Made by a program: the position numbers and the translations under genes
Notes under the pieces: model-generated
What the model was told of the DNA's origin: nothing
Database searches by the model: none
Seen by the model: the letters and a program-made list of their open reading frames with translations, nothing else
From: Clostridium sp. AM30-24
Lineage (GTDB): Bacteria; Bacillota; Clostridia; Lachnospirales; Lachnospiraceae
Length of the DNA: 30,296 nt
Reading direction: 5' to 3'
NCBI RefSeq assembly: GCF_003480435.1
Contig: NZ_QUJB01000029.1
Span: 1 to 30,296 of the forward strand
Shown: positions 13,948 through 21,855 of the stretch, one piece after another
Layout: every line of letters begins with the position of its first letter
How positions within the stretch are numbered: position 1 is the stretch's first letter

Positions 13948-14773
13948 ACCATCTATATCTATGTTTCCGAAAATGTAATTCCCGAAGTCCAGCCTCTTTA
14001 CAAATAGACGATAGAATTTTTAGTATTTCTTCTCGTGTAGAATTAAGCCATTCAGCAAGCTCACGATCATAGAAACAATAAGCGACATCTTCGCCTGTGC
14101 CATATGTCGAATAGGCTTTTTCCTTTTTGGCTATTTTCAATCGTCTGCGAATTGCTGTTAGCATATCAGTGATAGTATAGAGTTTTTCTCTCCATAAAGA
14201 GTTTTGGACAGAAGATTTTCCATCAGCCTGTTTTAATATGGAGCCATCACGAGTTCTTAGTACCCCTGTATTCAAGGCAATTAGCGTATCTTCAATCGCT
14301 TTATCAAAATCCTCCATTCGACCTTCTTGATAAATGTCATCTTGAAAGGCTGGACGATCAAAGCACTCCAAATAAAATTGGACAAGCTCTTTATCTTTTT
14401 CAAAGGCAGGTGTGGAAGAAGTAGTTTCGACTTCCAAAATTGCTGTCTGTTCTGCAAGCTGCTTCCAACTTTGTAGCAGTTCTTTAGGATAACGAGTAAT
14501 ATCCGTATCAATCAATTTAGAACAAGACTGGCATAACCAAATTCCATTTTCAAACGACTTTCTTTCTTCGGGTGTCATAGAAGCGTCATAGCGTGGACCG
14601 CCTTGAGCCGCTGCACAGATATGAGCTGCTACCCCTATATTTGTAATTTTTTCAGGATTGGTATTTGCCCCACAAGTCAACTTTCGGCAAGCAGGATTAC
14701 TACATCTTCTACCAACCCGATTTGCCAGTAATTCCTTTGTTGCTGAAGTAAAGTCGTCTCTGCTGTTCCCCAT
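13946..14773 (-). CDS. HNH endonuclease with unrecognised C-terminal domain, probable defence gene
   Basis: A 275-residue protein on the opposite strand to the transfer genes. Residues about 15-90 are an HNH nuclease: zinc Cys at 24, 29, 81 and 84 (CSNPAC and CQSC), His at about 51 in GVAAHICAAAQGGPRYD, and Asn at about 76 in ENGIWLC. This arrangement closely resembles the N-terminal HNH of Cap5 (CBASS) effectors. The C-terminal half (FYLECFDRPAFQDD, then AIEDTLIALNTG) is not a SAVED domain and is not recognised. ATG 14773 is preferred: GAGG lies eight bases upstream, and the longer frame to 14809 has no ribosome site. The gene is visibly more AT-rich than the ICE genes beside it and has its own promoter, so it looks like acquired cargo. 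A DNA-cleaving anti-phage or anti-plasmid role is inferred. Confidence 0.8.
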   Translation of the reverse strand: MGNSRDDFTSATKELLANRVGRRCSNPACRKLTCGANTNPEKITNIGVAAHICAAAQGGPRYDASMTPEERKSFENGIWLCQSCSKLIDTDITRYPKELLQSWKQLAEQTAILEVETTSSTPAFEKDKELVQFYLECFDRPAFQDDIYQEGRMEDFDKAIEDTLIALNTGVLRTRDGSILKQADGKSSVQNSLWREKLYTITDMLTAIRRRLKIAKKEKAYSTYGTGEDVAYCFYDRELAEWLNSTREEILKILSSICKEAGLRELHFRKHRYRW

Positions 14774-14807
14774 GTTCATCACCTCGTCTAACCAAAATAT
14801 TGATTTC

Positions 14808-14813
14808 ATTATA
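14808..14813 (-). promoter_or_regulatory. -10 element of the HNH gene
   Basis: On the minus strand this reads TATAAT preceded by TGA, an extended -10 box, 35 bases before ATG 14773. No clear -35 hexamer is present. Palindrome copy 9 lies about 30 bases further upstream. Confidence 0.65.
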
Positions 14814-14841
14814 TCATAACTTTTTAGATAAAACCATCAAG

Positions 14842-14864
14842 CTTCGGGCCAGCATGACCCGAAG
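14842..14864. repeat. ICE 23-bp palindrome, copy 9
   Basis: Arms CTTCGGG and CCCGAAG with inner CCA and TGA around GCA. It lies in the divergent region between the HNH gene and the CD1845-like operon. Confidence 0.88.
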
Positions 14865-14881
14865 TTTTAGGACAGGATTTA

Positions 14882-14926
14882 CTAATCTTTCGCAACATTT
14901 ATGTCCCCGGGCAGGCATGATAAAAT
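14882..14926 (+). promoter_or_regulatory. Promoter of the CD1845/relaxase operon with shared upstream box
   Basis: The box CTAATCTTTCGCAACATT (14882-14899) overlaps a -35-like TTTATG (14898-14903). A 17-base spacer and the -10 TAAAAT (14921-14926) follow. The same box, differing at one base, stands in the same place at the integrase promoter (24198-24242), suggesting control by a common regulator. Confidence 0.7.
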
Positions 14927-14961
14927 AGAGGTAGGAAGGATAGATAAAGGAGGTTTTGAAG

Positions 14962-15252
14962 ATGAAGATACTGCTGAAAATATTGGCTGCTCCCTTTGCT
15001 TTAGCGTTGTCCCTTCTGGCGGCTCTGCTGGTGTTCCTATTTGATATTTGTGCCGTCCTGCTGACGATTGCCTCTGTGATCCTGACGGTGCTGGGTGTCG
15101 CTCTCTTTTTCACGCCGACGCCCATAGGCGGGATTGTATTTCTGTTTCTTGCCTTCCTTCTTTCGCCGTATGGACTGCAAGCGGCGGCGGGCTCCCTTCT
15201 TTGGGCGCTGGACGGAGGCAAATCCGCTCTGTACCGGTTTCTGGCAAGTTAA
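14962..15252 (+). CDS. CD1845-like small membrane protein
   Basis: A 96-residue protein made almost wholly of hydrophobic helices: about residues 5-22, 26-50 and 54-72, followed by the conserved FLLSPYGLQAAAGSLLW segment. This is the CD1845-type membrane protein commonly encoded just before the relaxase in this ICE class; its function is unknown. AAAGGAGG lies eight bases before ATG 14962. It is the first gene of the operon driven by the 14882-14926 promoter. Confidence 0.75.
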   Translation: MKILLKILAAPFALALSLLAALLVFLFDICAVLLTIASVILTVLGVALFFTPTPIGGIVFLFLAFLLSPYGLQAAAGSLLWALDGGKSALYRFLAS

Positions 15253-15256
15253 GCAG

Positions 15257-15279
15257 CCTCGGGCCATACTGGCCCGAAG
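15257..15279. repeat. ICE 23-bp palindrome, copy 10
   Basis: CCTCGGGCCA and TGGCCCGAAG around TAC, five bases after the CD1845-like stop. The relaxase ribosome site follows 34 bases later, preceded by a small GGGGCGG/GGGCCGCCCC dyad. Confidence 0.9.
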
Positions 15280-15331
15280 TCGGGGCGGTCTGAATGGGCC
15301 GCCCCTTTCTCATGGAAAGGAGGAATGATTT

Positions 15332-16747
15332 TTGGCTACCACAACTTTGTTACAGCGCCATGCGGGCGAAGGCGAAACGATTGCTGAGGCTATCCGGGAT
15401 TGTCTGGACTATGGCAAGGACCCGGAGAAAACAGAAAGCGGAAAGTATATCTCCGCTTATGAATGTGATCCGGCCACCGTGGCGGACGAGTTCCTTTTGG
15501 CAAAGGCCAGCTATGCCGCTATGACGGGCCGGGAACAGAAGAAAGAAAATAATGTGCTGTGCTATCAGATACGACAATCCTTCTATCCGGGCGAGATCAC
15601 CCCGAAGGAGGCGAACCGTATCGGCTATGAGCTGGCTATGCGCTGGACAAAGGGGCGGCACGCTTTTATCGTTACCACGCACACCGATAAGCAGCACATC
15701 CATTGTCACATTTATTACAACTCCACCACCCTTGACTGCACCCGGAAATTCCGAAATTTTTGGGGCTCCAGCTTCGCCCTTCGGCGGTTCTCTGACAGGC
15801 TGTGCCTTGAAAACGGGCTATCCATCGTGGAGAACCCGAAGCCCCGGAGCAAGGGCAAGTATCGGAACTATGGAGAGTGGCAGAAAGACCGGAAAGGGCC
15901 GCTTTCCTATCAGGACAGGCTGCGCCTTGCCGTTGATACTGCGTTGGCGGAACGCCCCGCTGATTTGGACGAATTTCTCAATCTGATGAAGCGGGCCGGG
16001 TATGAGGTCAAGACGGTTCGGGGCGGCGGTATCAGCTTCCGGCTGACCGGGCAGGGACAGGAACGCTTCACCCGTCTGCGTGCCTCCACGCTGGGGGACG
16101 GCTACGACTTGCAAGATGTTCTGTCCGCCATTGAGGGCAAAGAAAAACGCCCCGGGCGCTCGGAGCGGAAAATCAGTCTGGCGGTGGATATTCAAGCAAA
16201 GCTGGCTGCCGGTAAGGGGCCGGGATATGAACGCTGGGCGAAGGTATTTAACATTAAGCAGATGGCCGCTGCCCTTGCCTATATACAGGACAATGGCCTG
16301 ACCGATTATGAGCAGTTGGCACAGAAAGCTACCGAGGCGGCAGACCGTTTCCATGTTATTTCCGAACAGGTCAAGCAGACGGAGCAGGCCATGAAAACCA
16401 ATGCCGGGCTAAAGGCCGCAACGGTTCAGTATGCCAAAACCCGCCCAGTCTTTGAGCAGTATAAGGCGACGAAGTACAGCCGGAAATTCCTTGCGGAGCA
16501 TGAGGCCGACCTTGAACTGTACCGGGCTGCACAAGCGGAAATGCGCTCTCTGCTGGGCGGGGCGAAGCTCCCTAAAATGGATGTGCTGAAGGAGGAAGGC
16601 CGCAAGCTCACAGCAAAGAAAAAACAGCTCTATGGAGAATACCAGAAGGCACGACGGGATATGCAGGAGATCGTCACGATCAAGGCGAACATTGACACTC
16701 TGATGGGCTACACCGAGCCGGGAAGAAAGCAGGAAAAGGAGCGTTAA
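15332..16747 (+). CDS. Relaxase (mobilization nuclease)
   Basis: A 471-residue relaxase that nicks the transfer origin and pilots the strand into the recipient. The HUH-type metal motif is HTDKQHIHCHIYYNS at about residues 117-131. The N-terminal YISAYECDPATVADEF region contains candidate catalytic tyrosines (about 40 and 43). Residues about 190-270 match the relaxase accessory part (LDEFLNLMKRAGYEVKTVRGGGISFR), and the C-terminus is coiled coil. The start is TTG 15332, with AAAGGAGG nine bases before it; a nearer ATG at 15325 is out of frame. The domain pattern and length fit the MobP-type relaxases of Tn1549-like ICEs. Confidence 0.92.
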   Translation: MATTTLLQRHAGEGETIAEAIRDCLDYGKDPEKTESGKYISAYECDPATVADEFLLAKASYAAMTGREQKKENNVLCYQIRQSFYPGEITPKEANRIGYELAMRWTKGRHAFIVTTHTDKQHIHCHIYYNSTTLDCTRKFRNFWGSSFALRRFSDRLCLENGLSIVENPKPRSKGKYRNYGEWQKDRKGPLSYQDRLRLAVDTALAERPADLDEFLNLMKRAGYEVKTVRGGGISFRLTGQGQERFTRLRASTLGDGYDLQDVLSAIEGKEKRPGRSERKISLAVDIQAKLAAGKGPGYERWAKVFNIKQMAAALAYIQDNGLTDYEQLAQKATEAADRFHVISEQVKQTEQAMKTNAGLKAATVQYAKTRPVFEQYKATKYSRKFLAEHEADLELYRAAQAEMRSLLGGAKLPKMDVLKEEGRKLTAKKKQLYGEYQKARRDMQEIVTIKANIDTLMGYTEPGRKQEKER

Positions 16748-16781
16748 GGTTATGAAAATAAGGAGCAAAGCGACGCTGACA

Positions 16782-16804
16782 CTTCGGGCCATGTTGGCCC
16801 GAAG
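16782..16804. repeat. ICE 23-bp palindrome, copy 11
   Basis: Perfect arms CTTCGGGCCA and TGGCCCGAAG around TGT, 34 bases after the relaxase stop and just before the candidate transfer-origin dyads. Confidence 0.93.
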
Positions 16805-16812
16805 ATACGGGT

Positions 16813-16857
16813 TTGGGGCGAGCCCCAACAAGCCGCCTTTGTGCCACTTGTGGCCAC
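16813..16857. other. Cluster of dyads after the relaxase, candidate oriT
   Basis: TTGGGGC (16813-16819) and GCCCCAA (16822-16828) form a 7-bp inverted repeat. GCCAC-TT-GTGGC (16843-16854) and the 8-bp palindrome GTGGCCAC (16850-16857) follow. The space 16748-16916 has no credible gene. Inverted repeats beside a relaxase gene are typical of transfer origins, but no nic site can be identified by eye. Confidence 0.35.
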
Positions 16858-16916
16858 AGAGGCATTGCTTGCCACTTAGCGACAGCCCTTAAAATGACGC
16901 AAAAAAACAGAGGCCC

Positions 16917-17282
16917 TTATTCTGGAACCTCCGTTTCCCTGGCTTTCTTAATGCCTTCGGCTGTGGCTTCTATCGCGACAAGCTCTTTTTCATTCATGGA
17001 GTTTAGAAGTACATCAATGTGCTTTCTGCAAGAGCTTGACCTTGCCCCTCCGTCCGCATGAATAAACTGGTCAACTGAAACGTCAAACATGGTAATGAGT
17101 TTAACAAAAAGGTCGAAGCTGGGATACTGACCTTTGTTCTCAATATTCATAATGGTACGGGAGTCACGGTCTACTAATTCCGCAACATAGGCTTGTGTCC
17201 AGCCCTTTTCTTCTCTGGCTCTTTTGAGCGCTGCCCCGAGGCCGTGAAAGTCAAACCTTCTTTCATCTTGGTTCATTCTCAT
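16917..17282 (-). CDS. XRE-family transcriptional regulator
   Basis: A 121-residue protein with a helix-turn-helix of the Cro/CI type (LGAALKRAREEKGWTQAYVAELVDRDSRTIMNIENKGQYPSFDLFVKLITMFDVSV split over residues about 15-68). A short C-terminal helical region ends in MNEKELVAIEATAEGIKKA. Such proteins commonly repress or time ICE transfer genes. It is transcribed towards the relaxase and divergently from the 17430 operon, so it could act on the shared 17283-17429 region, which has CATTCT (17295-17300) and AGAATG (17321-17326) as a spaced inverted repeat. The start could also be ATG at 17276. Confidence 0.85.
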   Translation of the reverse strand: MRMNQDERRFDFHGLGAALKRAREEKGWTQAYVAELVDRDSRTIMNIENKGQYPSFDLFVKLITMFDVSVDQFIHADGGARSSSCRKHIDVLLNSMNEKELVAIEATAEGIKKARETEVPE

Positions 17283-17380
17283 ATCACCCTATATCATTCT
17301 ACATTTCTGGTTGAATTATGAGAATGTAATGAGATTTTACATTAAGTAGTATTTTGTTTCGCATCCATGTAGGCTCTAAC

Positions 17381-17409
17381 TTGTATTATTCGAGGTAGAG
17401 AACTATAAT
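17381..17409 (+). promoter_or_regulatory. Promoter of the two-component/ABC cargo
   Basis: TTGTAT (17381-17386), a 17-base spacer and TATAAT (17404-17409), with the HTH gene starting 21 bases later behind GTGGAGG. This is a near-consensus housekeeping promoter. Confidence 0.75.
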
Positions 17410-17429
17410 ATATCCTGTGGAGGTGCGAA

Positions 17430-17618
17430 ATGGACTATATGACATTGAAAGAGGCCGCCGAAAAGTGGGGCGTGACACCTCGTAGAGTAAATTATTATTG
17501 TGCCGGAGGGCGTATCCCCGGTGCTGTAAAAATGGCTGGTGTTTGGCTGATCCCAAAGAACGCAGAAAAGCCGATTGACGGAAGGACAAAACAAGGGAAG
17601 GAGTTGCACCATGAATAA
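17430..17618 (+). CDS. Small helix-turn-helix protein
   Basis: A 62-residue protein with a MerR/excisionase-like HTH (MTLKEAAEKWGVTPRRVNYYC) and the wing GGRIPGAVKMAGVWLIPKNAEKP, as in HTH_17-type DNA-binding proteins. It is the first gene of the cargo operon and overlaps the response regulator by eight bases. It could be an excisionase-like or a local transcription factor; the operon position favours the second. Confidence 0.75.
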   Translation: MDYMTLKEAAEKWGVTPRRVNYYCAGGRIPGAVKMAGVWLIPKNAEKPIDGRTKQGKELHHE

Positions 17619-18303
17619 AATCCTGATTATAGATGATGACAGAGAACTGTGTGCCTTAATTAAGCGCAGCGTACAAACGGAAAATATAGCAGCCGATTTT
17701 TGTAATACCGGAAAAAAGGGCTTGCAGAAATTAAAAGAGCAGGAGTATCAGCTTGTGGTGCTGGATGTGATGATGCCTGGTATGGATGGCTTTGAAACGC
17801 TGGAAGAAATTCGCAAGGAGTACAGCTTACCGATTTTGATGTTCACATCTAAAAATGACAGCATTTCTAAAGTACGGGGCTTACGGGCCGGGGCGGATGA
17901 TTATCTGACAAAACCGTTTGACATGGACGAACTGATTGCCCGTATTGCGTCCCTTATTCGCCGCTACACCCGTTTTAATCATCAAGCCGGAGCTGTGCAA
18001 AAACTGGATTTTGATGGATTGCAAATTGACCTTGAAAATCGTTCTGTTACGACGGAAAATGGCACTTTTGAACTTCCACCAAAGGAATTTGATCTGCTCC
18101 TGTACTGTGCAAAGCATCAAGGAAAAATTTTGACCAAACAGCAGATTTATGAGGAAGTTTGGGGCGAAGAATATTTCTATGATGACAGTAACATTATGGC
18201 GATTATCAGTCGGCTTCGTAAAAAATTAGAAGTCAATCCTTCAAGCCCAAAATATATACAAACGGTCAAAGGGATTGGCTACCGGTTTAATAAGGAGGTG
18301 TAG
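17611..18303 (+). CDS. OmpR-family response regulator
   Basis: A 230-residue response regulator with a receiver domain (acidic DDD at 8-10, phospho-acceptor Asp 52 in VVLDVMMPG, Thr/Ser near 79-80, Lys 101 in LTKPF). A winged-helix DNA-binding domain (FELPPKEFDLLLYCAKHQGK to YIQTVKGIGYRFN) follows. ATG 17611 has GGAAGGAG upstream. It forms a two-component system with the following kinase and probably activates the ABC genes through the four 11-bp repeats at 19282-19325. The composition is AT-richer than the ICE backbone. Confidence 0.93.
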   Translation: MNKILIIDDDRELCALIKRSVQTENIAADFCNTGKKGLQKLKEQEYQLVVLDVMMPGMDGFETLEEIRKEYSLPILMFTSKNDSISKVRGLRAGADDYLTKPFDMDELIARIASLIRRYTRFNHQAGAVQKLDFDGLQIDLENRSVTTENGTFELPPKEFDLLLYCAKHQGKILTKQQIYEEVWGEEYFYDDSNIMAIISRLRKKLEVNPSSPKYIQTVKGIGYRFNKEV

Positions 18304-18308
18304 CCAGC

Positions 18309-19226
18309 ATGGAAATCATCGTTTTCTTGTCCATTGTGATTGCTGTTTTGGCTGTGCTGACCTCCATCGTTCTCGTTCGGCGCGTAAAAAAACAAATAGC
18401 GGAAATGACCGATGCGCTGGTTGATGTGAAAAACGGAAATGGCAACCGGCGTATTCTATCCGCAACAAATGAACTGACAGCACCTCTTGCCTATGAAATC
18501 AATGAGATCGTTGTGGCCTATGAAAGCAGACTTTCAACTGTACGGCAGACAGAAGAAACCAACCGCCAGCTTATGACAAGCCTTTCCCATGACGTGCGAA
18601 CGCCCCTTACTACTCTGCTTGGGTATCTTGACGCTACACACAAAGGACTGGTCACAGGAAAAGACCGGGATGATTATATTGAAACCGCCCGACGGAAAGC
18701 CCATGATCTGAAAGAATACATTGATGTACTCTTTGACTGGTTCAAGTTAAATTCCAACGAGTTTGCTTTGGAGATCCAGAGCGTTGAGACCGCAGAGCTG
18801 ACAAGAAATATTCTGATCGACTGGATACCGATTTTTGAGGATAAACAGGTTGATTATGACATTGATATTCCTGAACAGCCTGTCCGGGTAAGATTGGATA
18901 TGGATAGCTATATGAGGATCATCAATAACCTTATTCAAAATGTAATCGCTCATAGCCATGCGGACAAAATTAAAATCTCCCTATCGAAGAAGGAAAACAG
19001 CATGGAGCTGTTGCTGGCGGATAATGGAGTGGGAATTGAGAAAGAAGATTTGAAACACATATTTGAACGGCTTTATAAGTGTGATAAAGGACGCTCTGAA
19101 AAAGGCAGCGGACTTGGTCTTTCTATTGTCCATCAGCTTGTAGAAAAGATGGGTGGAAGCATAACAGTTGAAAGTTTTCCGGGAAAGGGAACTGAATTTG
19201 TGTTGCGTTTTCCTTTGGAGATTTAA
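18309..19226 (+). CDS. Sensor histidine kinase
   Basis: A 305-residue kinase with one N-terminal membrane helix (residues about 3-23) and almost no extracellular part, a HAMP-like linker, and a HisKA box SLSHDVRTPL with phosphorylated His 94. The HATPase part shows N-box NLIQNVIAHSHA, G1 DNGVGIEKED and G2 GSGLGLSIV. Kinases that lack a sensor loop usually sense through a partner, as in peptide-antibiotic resistance loci where the ABC transporter takes part. It starts five bases after the regulator stop. Confidence 0.92.
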   Translation: MEIIVFLSIVIAVLAVLTSIVLVRRVKKQIAEMTDALVDVKNGNGNRRILSATNELTAPLAYEINEIVVAYESRLSTVRQTEETNRQLMTSLSHDVRTPLTTLLGYLDATHKGLVTGKDRDDYIETARRKAHDLKEYIDVLFDWFKLNSNEFALEIQSVETAELTRNILIDWIPIFEDKQVDYDIDIPEQPVRVRLDMDSYMRIINNLIQNVIAHSHADKIKISLSKKENSMELLLADNGVGIEKEDLKHIFERLYKCDKGRSEKGSGLGLSIVHQLVEKMGGSITVESFPGKGTEFVLRFPLEI

Positions 19227-19230
19227 GCGG

Positions 19231-19262
19231 GTTCCCGTCCTTACGGCGGGAACTCTTGTCAT
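19231..19262 (+). terminator. Hairpin after the kinase gene, possible attenuator
   Basis: GTTCCCG (19231-19237) pairs with CGGGAAC (19247-19253), with TCTTGTCATTTT after it. It would partly separate regulatory genes from the ABC genes. Confidence 0.5.
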
Positions 19263-19281
19263 TTTAGCCGAATTTCAAATT

Positions 19282-19325
19282 GCAAGGTTAATGCAAGGTT
19301 GCGGCAAGGTTAATGCAAGATTGGC
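19282..19325 (+). repeat. Four tandem 11-bp repeats, probable response-regulator operator
   Basis: The units are GCAAGGTTAAT (19282-19292), GCAAGGTTGCG (19293-19303), GCAAGGTTAAT (19304-19314) and GCAAGATTGGC (19315-19325). The 11-base phase places each on one face of the helix, as is usual for OmpR-type activators. The array ends just before the -10 element of the ABC operon. Confidence 0.8.
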
Positions 19326-19326
19326 G

Positions 19327-19335
19327 TGATAGAAT
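19327..19335 (+). promoter_or_regulatory. Extended -10 promoter of the ABC operon
   Basis: TG-A-TAGAAT, directly after the 11-bp repeats. No good -35 is present at 17 bases upstream; that position is inside the repeats, which suggests activator-dependent expression. Confidence 0.6.
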
Positions 19336-19361
19336 ACCTTACAGAACAGGAGGTTTTGAAT

Positions 19362-20288
19362 ATGGATTCAAATTATATTATTGAAACAAAAAATCTGACA
19401 AAGCAATACGGCTCACAAAAGAGTGTGGCTGACTTAAATATCCATGTCAAGCGTGGGAGAATTTATGGTCTGTTGGGTAGAAACGGAGCCGGAAAAACCA
19501 CAACTATGAAAATGCTGTTGGGTTTAACGAAGCCTACTTCCGGTGAGGTCAAAATCTGGGGAAAGTCTTTGCAAGGAAATGAAAAGAAGTTGCTGCCCCG
19601 CATTGGCAGTTTGATTGAGTCCCCTGGTTTTTATCCCAATCTGACCGGTACGGAGAACCTGCGTATCTTTGCTACCCTGCGTGGAGTACCAAACAATCAT
19701 GCCATCAAAGACGCTCTGGATTTAGTCGGGCTACCTTACAAGGATAAAAAGCTGTTTTCGCAATACTCTCTTGGCATGAAGCAGCGGTTGGCGATTGCCC
19801 TTGCAGTCATGCACGATCCGGAGCTTTTGATTTTGGATGAGCCGATCAACGGTCTCGATCCCATCGGTATTGCAGAAGTACGATCCTTTATTCGGGAGCT
19901 TTGCGACGCAAGAGGAAAAACCATTTTGATTTCCAGTCACATTCTTTCGGAGATTTCCTTGTTGGCTGACGATATTGGAATTATTGACCACGGTGCATTG
20001 CTGGAAGAAGAAAGCCTTGCTGAGCTGGAGCAAAAAAGCAGTAAACATATCCGGTTTACGCTCTCTGATACTGCACAGGCGGCAAGAATTTTGGAACGCA
20101 ATTTCCACGAAACCCATTTTTCCATACAAGACGACCACAATCTGCGTCTACACAATATGGAGTTGCCTGTGGGGAAAATTGTAACTGCTTTTGTAGAAAA
20201 CGGATTGGAGGTATCAGAAGCACATACCTGTGAAGAAAGTCTTGAAGATTACTTCAAGCGTGTGACAGGGGGCGAAGGAATTGCTTAA
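19362..20288 (+). CDS. ABC transporter ATP-binding protein, lantibiotic/bacitracin-resistance type
   Basis: A 308-residue ABC ATPase. It has Walker A GRNGAGKT (39-46), the Q-loop region after IGSLIESPGFY, signature YSLGMKQRL, Walker B LLILDEP, the switch His in ILISSHILSE, and a C-terminal regulatory extension. The pattern (LIESPGFYPNLTGTENL and DEPINGLDP) is typical of LanF/BcrA/CprA exporters that protect against membrane-active peptides. ATG 19362 has AGGAGG at good spacing; the longer frame from 19326 has none. The 3' end overlaps the first permease. Confidence 0.9.
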   Translation: MDSNYIIETKNLTKQYGSQKSVADLNIHVKRGRIYGLLGRNGAGKTTTMKMLLGLTKPTSGEVKIWGKSLQGNEKKLLPRIGSLIESPGFYPNLTGTENLRIFATLRGVPNNHAIKDALDLVGLPYKDKKLFSQYSLGMKQRLAIALAVMHDPELLILDEPINGLDPIGIAEVRSFIRELCDARGKTILISSHILSEISLLADDIGIIDHGALLEEESLAELEQKSSKHIRFTLSDTAQAARILERNFHETHFSIQDDHNLRLHNMELPVGKIVTAFVENGLEVSEAHTCEESLEDYFKRVTGGEGIA

Positions 20289-21066
20289 ACTAATCAAATG
20301 CGAATTTTTGAAATTGAAACGGAAGAAATTTATTCCGCTGATTATCCTGGCTGCGTTCCTGTTTCCAATCCCGCTGACTTATCTGATGACAACGCCCTCT
20401 ATGATGGAGCGATATACGGATCGGGCAGATGCTTTCGATGGACTATTTAACATGGTGTTGGGATATGGTATCCAGTTTTTACTGCCCTGCATTATCGGAG
20501 TGATTGCCGCTATTCTGTTTTTTATGGAACGCGACAACGATACATTCAAAAATCTGCGTACAATTCCCGTAACCAGCACGCAAATGGTGCTTGCAAAAAT
20601 TATTGTCCTGTTTCTCTTTGGAATTGTTTTTTGTGTGGCTTCTACCATTGCAACAATTCTTTGCGGATTTGGAACATTGGAAGTTTATGGAATAGGCTAT
20701 AAATTGTTTTTAGCGGTTGAAACGGGGATCTTCATTACGGCAGGAACACTCCCGTTGATTGTCCTTGTTGTCTTTTTCAGTAAGACCTATGTTTTTTCCA
20801 TTTTGCTGTGTGTCTTTTACAGCGTTCTGAACATGAGTGCTACGGCATTGTTTGACACACTGCCTAAAACTATGTTATGGCTTCTGCCCACGCCACTGAC
20901 TACATTTTGGAGTGCGGGAGATATGGCGGCTCATGGAATAAAAATGGACTTGGAGCAAATGACAGGGCTAATTCCCTCAACATTTCAAGTTGTATTCATT
21001 CTTGGGATCATGGCATTCGTTTCGTTCTTACTGATTGACAGATTATATAAGCAGAGGGGGGAATAA
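20281..21066 (+). CDS. ABC transporter permease (LanE/BcrB type)
   Basis: A 261-residue permease with six hydrophobic segments and the N-terminal LKLIKCEFLKLKRKKFIPLI motif common to ABC-2 type permeases of lantibiotic immunity (LanE/MutE). The start is TTG 20281 inside the ATPase gene, with GGCGAAGGA just upstream, implying coupled translation. It pairs with the next gene to form a heterodimeric channel for the ATPase. Confidence 0.87.
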   Translation: MLKLIKCEFLKLKRKKFIPLIILAAFLFPIPLTYLMTTPSMMERYTDRADAFDGLFNMVLGYGIQFLLPCIIGVIAAILFFMERDNDTFKNLRTIPVTSTQMVLAKIIVLFLFGIVFCVASTIATILCGFGTLEVYGIGYKLFLAVETGIFITAGTLPLIVLVVFFSKTYVFSILLCVFYSVLNMSATALFDTLPKTMLWLLPTPLTTFWSAGDMAAHGIKMDLEQMTGLIPSTFQVVFILGIMAFVSFLLIDRLYKQRGE

Positions 21067-21068
21067 AC

Positions 21069-21848
21069 ATGGTTCGCATTGTAAAAACAGAATTTTATAA
21101 ATTGAAAAGGTATCATATCCTTTGGGCGGGCGTTGCACTCATGCTGCTATCCGTCCTGCTGACCTTGTTTACCTCTATGGCGAATGATGGTTCCGTTTGG
21201 GATTTTGCCTATCTTACAGAACAGGTCATCAAAAACAATATGTCCATGATTTTTCCGATGTGTATCAGCCTAATTGCTGGATATATGATTTCTCGTGAGC
21301 AGACGGATGACACATTGAAAAATATTCTGACTGTGCCGATCTCTTTTAAGAAACTGTTGACCGGAAAATTGATTGTGTGCGGCGTATTGTCTATTATTTT
21401 CGGGCTGATATGCAGTCTGTTTACAATCATAGCAGAAATGATTGTGGGATTTCCCGGCTTTGAGATTTCCTTAGCTCTAAAAGCAGCCTTGCAGATTACT
21501 GCGGTTAATTTCTTTTTATATCTTGCGGTTCTGCCGATTATCGCTCTTACTTGTCGGAGGGCAGGCAGCTTTTTAGTCGGTGTAATCATTGCTTTTGTCT
21601 ATGGATATGGAGGGATGTTTGCCGCAGGAAATATGACATTAGCAAACCTTTATCCGATTACCGCAAGTCTTGGAATGGTAGGCTACCGTAGCTATGATGC
21701 CGCAGTCAACTGGAATATCGGAACCTGTTCTTGCAGTCTTGTGCTTGCTGTCGTTATTTCTGCCATCTTGATTTTGTGCATGAAAGAGCGAGAAGCAACC
21801 CAAACAAAGAAAAAGGCCAAAAAGGTAGCACCAAAGAAAGGCTGGTGA
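21069..21848 (+). CDS. ABC transporter permease (LanG/MutG type)
   Basis: A 259-residue second permease, again with about six membrane segments and an N-terminal IVKTEFYKLKRYHILWAG motif, ending in a Lys-rich tail. It starts two bases after the preceding permease stop, behind AGAGGGGG. Two distinct permeases with one ATPase fit the LanFEG/CprABC layout. Confidence 0.87.
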   Translation: MVRIVKTEFYKLKRYHILWAGVALMLLSVLLTLFTSMANDGSVWDFAYLTEQVIKNNMSMIFPMCISLIAGYMISREQTDDTLKNILTVPISFKKLLTGKLIVCGVLSIIFGLICSLFTIIAEMIVGFPGFEISLALKAALQITAVNFFLYLAVLPIIALTCRRAGSFLVGVIIAFVYGYGGMFAAGNMTLANLYPITASLGMVGYRSYDAAVNWNIGTCSCSLVLAVVISAILILCMKEREATQTKKKAKKVAPKKGW

Positions 21849-21855
21849 TGATTTT

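Noticed and set aside
16752..16892. A 46-codon frame after the relaxase reading through palindrome copy 11
   Set aside because: It has no convincing ribosome site and no family resemblance, and much of it is just the translated palindrome and the GC-rich dyads.
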